Origin: an uncultured Clostridium sp.
GTDB lineage: Bacteria > Bacillota > Clostridia > TANB77 > CAG-508
DNA length: 43,811 nucleotides
Assembly (NCBI GenBank): GCA_930987745.1
Contig: CAKNKX010000013.1
Location: 1-43,811 of the forward strand
Reading direction: 5' to 3'
The stretch's first letter is position 1. Each line of letters starts with the position of its first letter. The notes below the pieces were generated by a model. The model was not told the DNA's origin, searched no databases, and saw only the letters and a program-made list of their open reading frames with translations. Shown in pieces: positions 41,018 to 43,811 of this stretch. The position numbers and the translations under genes are program-made.

Positions 41018-41566
41018 ATGACATTATTTATAATCATAGGATTACTAGTAGTAATATTAATATATGTATTGATAACATATAATGGATTAATAAAATCTAA
41101 CAATTTAGTAAAAGAAGCATTTTCAACAATGGATGTATATTTGAAAAAAAGATGGGATTTAATTCCTAATCTAGTTGAAGTTGTAAAAGCGTACGCAAAA
41201 CATGAAAAGGAAACAATTGAAAAAATTACAACTTTAAGAAAAAATACTTATGAAAGTATGTCAATAGACAAGAAAATTAATGTAAATGAAGAGTTAACTC
41301 AAGATTTATCAAAAATTATGATTATTTCTGAAAATTATCCAGACTTAAAATCAAGTCAAAATTTTATCGAATTAAGTCATGAACTAACTGAAATCGAAGA
41401 TGAAATAGCAAATAGTAGAAAATATTATAATGGAACTGTGAGGATTTTTAATAATAAAGTCCAAATGTTTCCTAGTAATTTAGTAGCTAGGATATTTGGA
41501 TTTCATTGTGCTAATATGTTTGAAGCAAACACAGATGAAAAAAATAATGTAAAGGTGGATGTATAA
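41018..41566 (+). CDS. LemA family protein
   Basis: 'VKEAFSTMDVYLKKRWDLIPNLVEVVKAYAKHEKETIEKI'. Confidence 0.93.
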   Translation: MTLFIIIGLLVVILIYVLITYNGLIKSNNLVKEAFSTMDVYLKKRWDLIPNLVEVVKAYAKHEKETIEKITTLRKNTYESMSIDKKINVNEELTQDLSKIMIISENYPDLKSSQNFIELSHELTEIEDEIANSRKYYNGTVRIFNNKVQMFPSNLVARIFGFHCANMFEANTDEKNNVKVDV

Positions 41567-41567
41567 T

Positions 41568-43557
41568 ATGAAACAAAAAATTTTTAGTACAATATTTATT
41601 ATTATTATGTCTTTTATGGTTCTATTTATAATGCCTAATCCATCATTAGCAGTAACATCCAATAGAGAATATACCATACAATCATATGACATAAATATGA
41701 CTGTTAATGAAGATAACACCTTTTATATAACAGAAAATATTACTGCATATTTTAATGTATCAAAGCACGGAATTTATAGAAAAATTCCTCTAAGAAATTC
41801 AATTGTTAGAACTGATGGAACAACATCAAGTAATAGAGCCAAAATAACAGATATTGAAGTAAGTGAAAAATATACGACTTATAATCAAAACGGATATAAA
41901 GTAATACAGATTGGAGATGCCAATCAAACATTTACAGGCGAACATAGTTATACAATTACATATAAATATGATATAGGAAAAGACCCTTTGAAAAATGCAG
42001 ATGAATTGTATTTTAATTTAATTGGTGAAGAATGGGATACAAGTATAAGTAACGTATCTTTTAGAATAACTATGCCTAAATCTTTTGACGACTCACTTTT
42101 AGGCTTTTCAAGTGGAAATATAGGTTCTACTGATAGTTCTAATGTAACATATAGTATAGATGGAAATACGATTATAGGAAATACTATAAATACATTAGAT
42201 GCAGGGCAAGCATTGACGGTTAGACTTACCCTACCAGAAGGATATTTTATTGGGACAAGCAGTAACATAGATGTATTTTCTATATTTGTTATCGTTTTAT
42301 GTATTATATCAGTTATAGCTGGATATGTATTATGGAGAAAATATGGAAAAGATGAACCAGTTGTTGAAACAGTCGAATTTTATCCACCAAAGGGATATAA
42401 TTCAGCAGAAGTTGGATTTTTATATAATGGTTCAGCAGATACAAAAGGAATTATATCATTACTTATTTATCTTGCAAATAAAGGTTACTTAAAAATTGAA
42501 GAAATAGAAGAAGAAGGGATTTTTTCAAAATCCAAAAGCTTTAGAATAACCAAAATAAAAGACTATAAAGGAAATAATGAATATGAAAGAATATTCTTAG
42601 AAGGTCTTTTTAAAAATTCGAGAGCTGGGTCAGTAAATATGACTAAAGCTAAAGAAATCATGAAAGAAGCAAAACGTCAGGGAGAAAAGATAGACCTTAG
42701 AGATGCACTTGAAATGTCAATAGATAATGTAGAAAACAAAGATTCTGTTACAGAAACAGACTTATATGACAGTTTCTATGTAACATTAGATAGAATAAAA
42801 TCGAAAATGAATACTAAGAGAAATAAAAACAAAATATTTGAATCATCTGCAAAAGGTAAAGGAAAATATGTAATATATATGATTATTGCCATAATTATTT
42901 TAATAACAGCAAAACCTGTTTTAGAATATGGAGGTATTGAAACATTGATACTTGCATTATTATTCCCACGGAATAGGTTTTACTGTGTTGATAGGAAGTA
43001 TTATAGATGCAATAAAAATACCTAAAATATTTGCTATAATATGGGGAGTAATGTTTGGATTAGGTGCTTCAGGTGCTTTGGTATTTCCAGCATTGGACCA
43101 AAGTGAGATTTATTTGATAACTTATGTTATTGGTATTATTAGTATTGCATTATTGACATTATTTGCTAAGATAATGACTAAAAGGACATCTTTTGGAAAC
43201 GAGATGTTAGGAAAAATAGGAGGATTTAAAAGGTTCTTAGAAACAGCAGAAAAACCTCAACTAGAGGCATTAGTAAATGAAAACCCAGAGTATTTTTATA
43301 ATATTCTTCCATATACTTATGCATTAGGAGTATCAGAGGTTTGGATGAATCAATTCGAAACAATGGCAATGCAAGCCCCAGATTGGTATGATGGTCATAG
43401 TACATTTAGTATGCATGAATTTAATCATTTTATGAGTGATACGATGAAATCAGCACAAAGTGCTATGTCCTCTAGTCCATCAAGTAGTAGTGGTGGTAGT
43501 TCAGGTGGTGGCTCATCTGGAGGAGGCTCCGGAGGAGGTGGAGGAGGTTCTTGGTAA
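41568..43557 (+). CDS. DUF2207 membrane protein, read through a +1 frameshift at CGG 42969-42971
   Basis: 'YDINMTVNEDNTFYITENITAYFNVSKHGIYRKIP…'; +1 frame '…ALLFP-GIGFTVLIGSIIDAIKIPK…', ending in Gly-rich C-terminus GGGGGGSW. Confidence 0.88.
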
Positions 43558-43633
43558 TCTCCTGCCAAACAAGAAAATATGCATTTATATGGAGTAAAAA
43601 TATATAGAAAGACAAAAGAAGGGGAGAAAACAA

Positions 43634-43811
43634 ATGAAAGGAAAGAAGCTAAAGAAAATTTTAAGACAAAAAAATGGTATTACATTAATTGCGTTAGTAA
43701 TAACAATCATAGTTTTACTAATACTTGCAGGAGTTAGTATAGCAATGCTAACGGGAAATAATGGGATACTAAATCAAGCAAGTAATGCAAAAGAAAATAC
43801 AGAAATAGCAA
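43634..43811 (+). CDS. Prepilin-like protein (partial at window end)
   Basis: MKGKKLKKILRQKNGITLIALVITIIVLLILAGVSIAMLTGNNGILNQASNAKENTEIA, near-identical to the 36301 N-terminus. Confidence 0.85.
   Translation, partial: MKGKKLKKILRQKNGITLIALVITIIVLLILAGVSIAMLTGNNGILNQASNAKENTEIA

Noticed and set aside
6047-42971. Random sequencing or assembly indels as explanation
   Set aside because: Not excluded without reads, but the insertion is always C, always immediately before an in-frame GGA codon, not at homopolymers, and I did not find it at out-of-frame or intergenic GGA.
1-43811. tRNA or rRNA genes, including a special frameshift-suppressor tRNA
   Set aside because: No cloverleaf or rRNA-like segment recognised by eye in this window; the decoding tRNA must be sought elsewhere in the genome.

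Overview
AT-rich (low-GC) Firmicutes/Clostridia-type chromosomal segment from a spore former. It carries a complete spoIIIAA-AH operon, a cwlJ-gerQ-like pair, a Spo0A-like response regulator beside a GHKL histidine kinase, yebC, a T-box plus valS, phosphofructokinase, FIST, aldehyde and alcohol dehydrogenases, a c-di-GMP-I-type riboswitch, LemA/DUF2207 genes and prepilin-like genes. The main result is a repeated recoding signature. Seven otherwise intact plus-strand genes (amidase, AlbA_2-type ATP-binding protein, spoIIIAE, spoIIIAF, valS twice, cwlJ-like, DUF2207) are each split in the ORF track by an apparent 1-nt insertion. At all 8 sites the zero-frame codon is CGG followed by A. Skipping the C and reading GGA (Gly) in the +1 frame restores a continuous, family-consistent protein, e.g. 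the ValRS '[17 protein letters not shown]' motif, which needs two shifts 7 nt apart. By a manual scan, every other 'cgg' in the plus-strand genes is out of frame, so in-frame CGG in these genes occurs only at +1 sites. The single in-frame CGG read through by an intact ORF is in a compositionally odd minus-strand gene (26813-27181). I infer that CGG is an unassigned or hungry codon that triggers +1 frameshifting (or CGGA quadruplet decoding as Gly) across this genome, unless it is a systematic sequence artefact. Other leads are a 17-aa peptide ORF behind tandem 0A boxes between the Spo0A-like regulator and the histidine kinase, a Bro-N cassette flanked by 38-bp direct repeats, REP-like GGGGAC palindromes, and a prepilin-LRR fusion.
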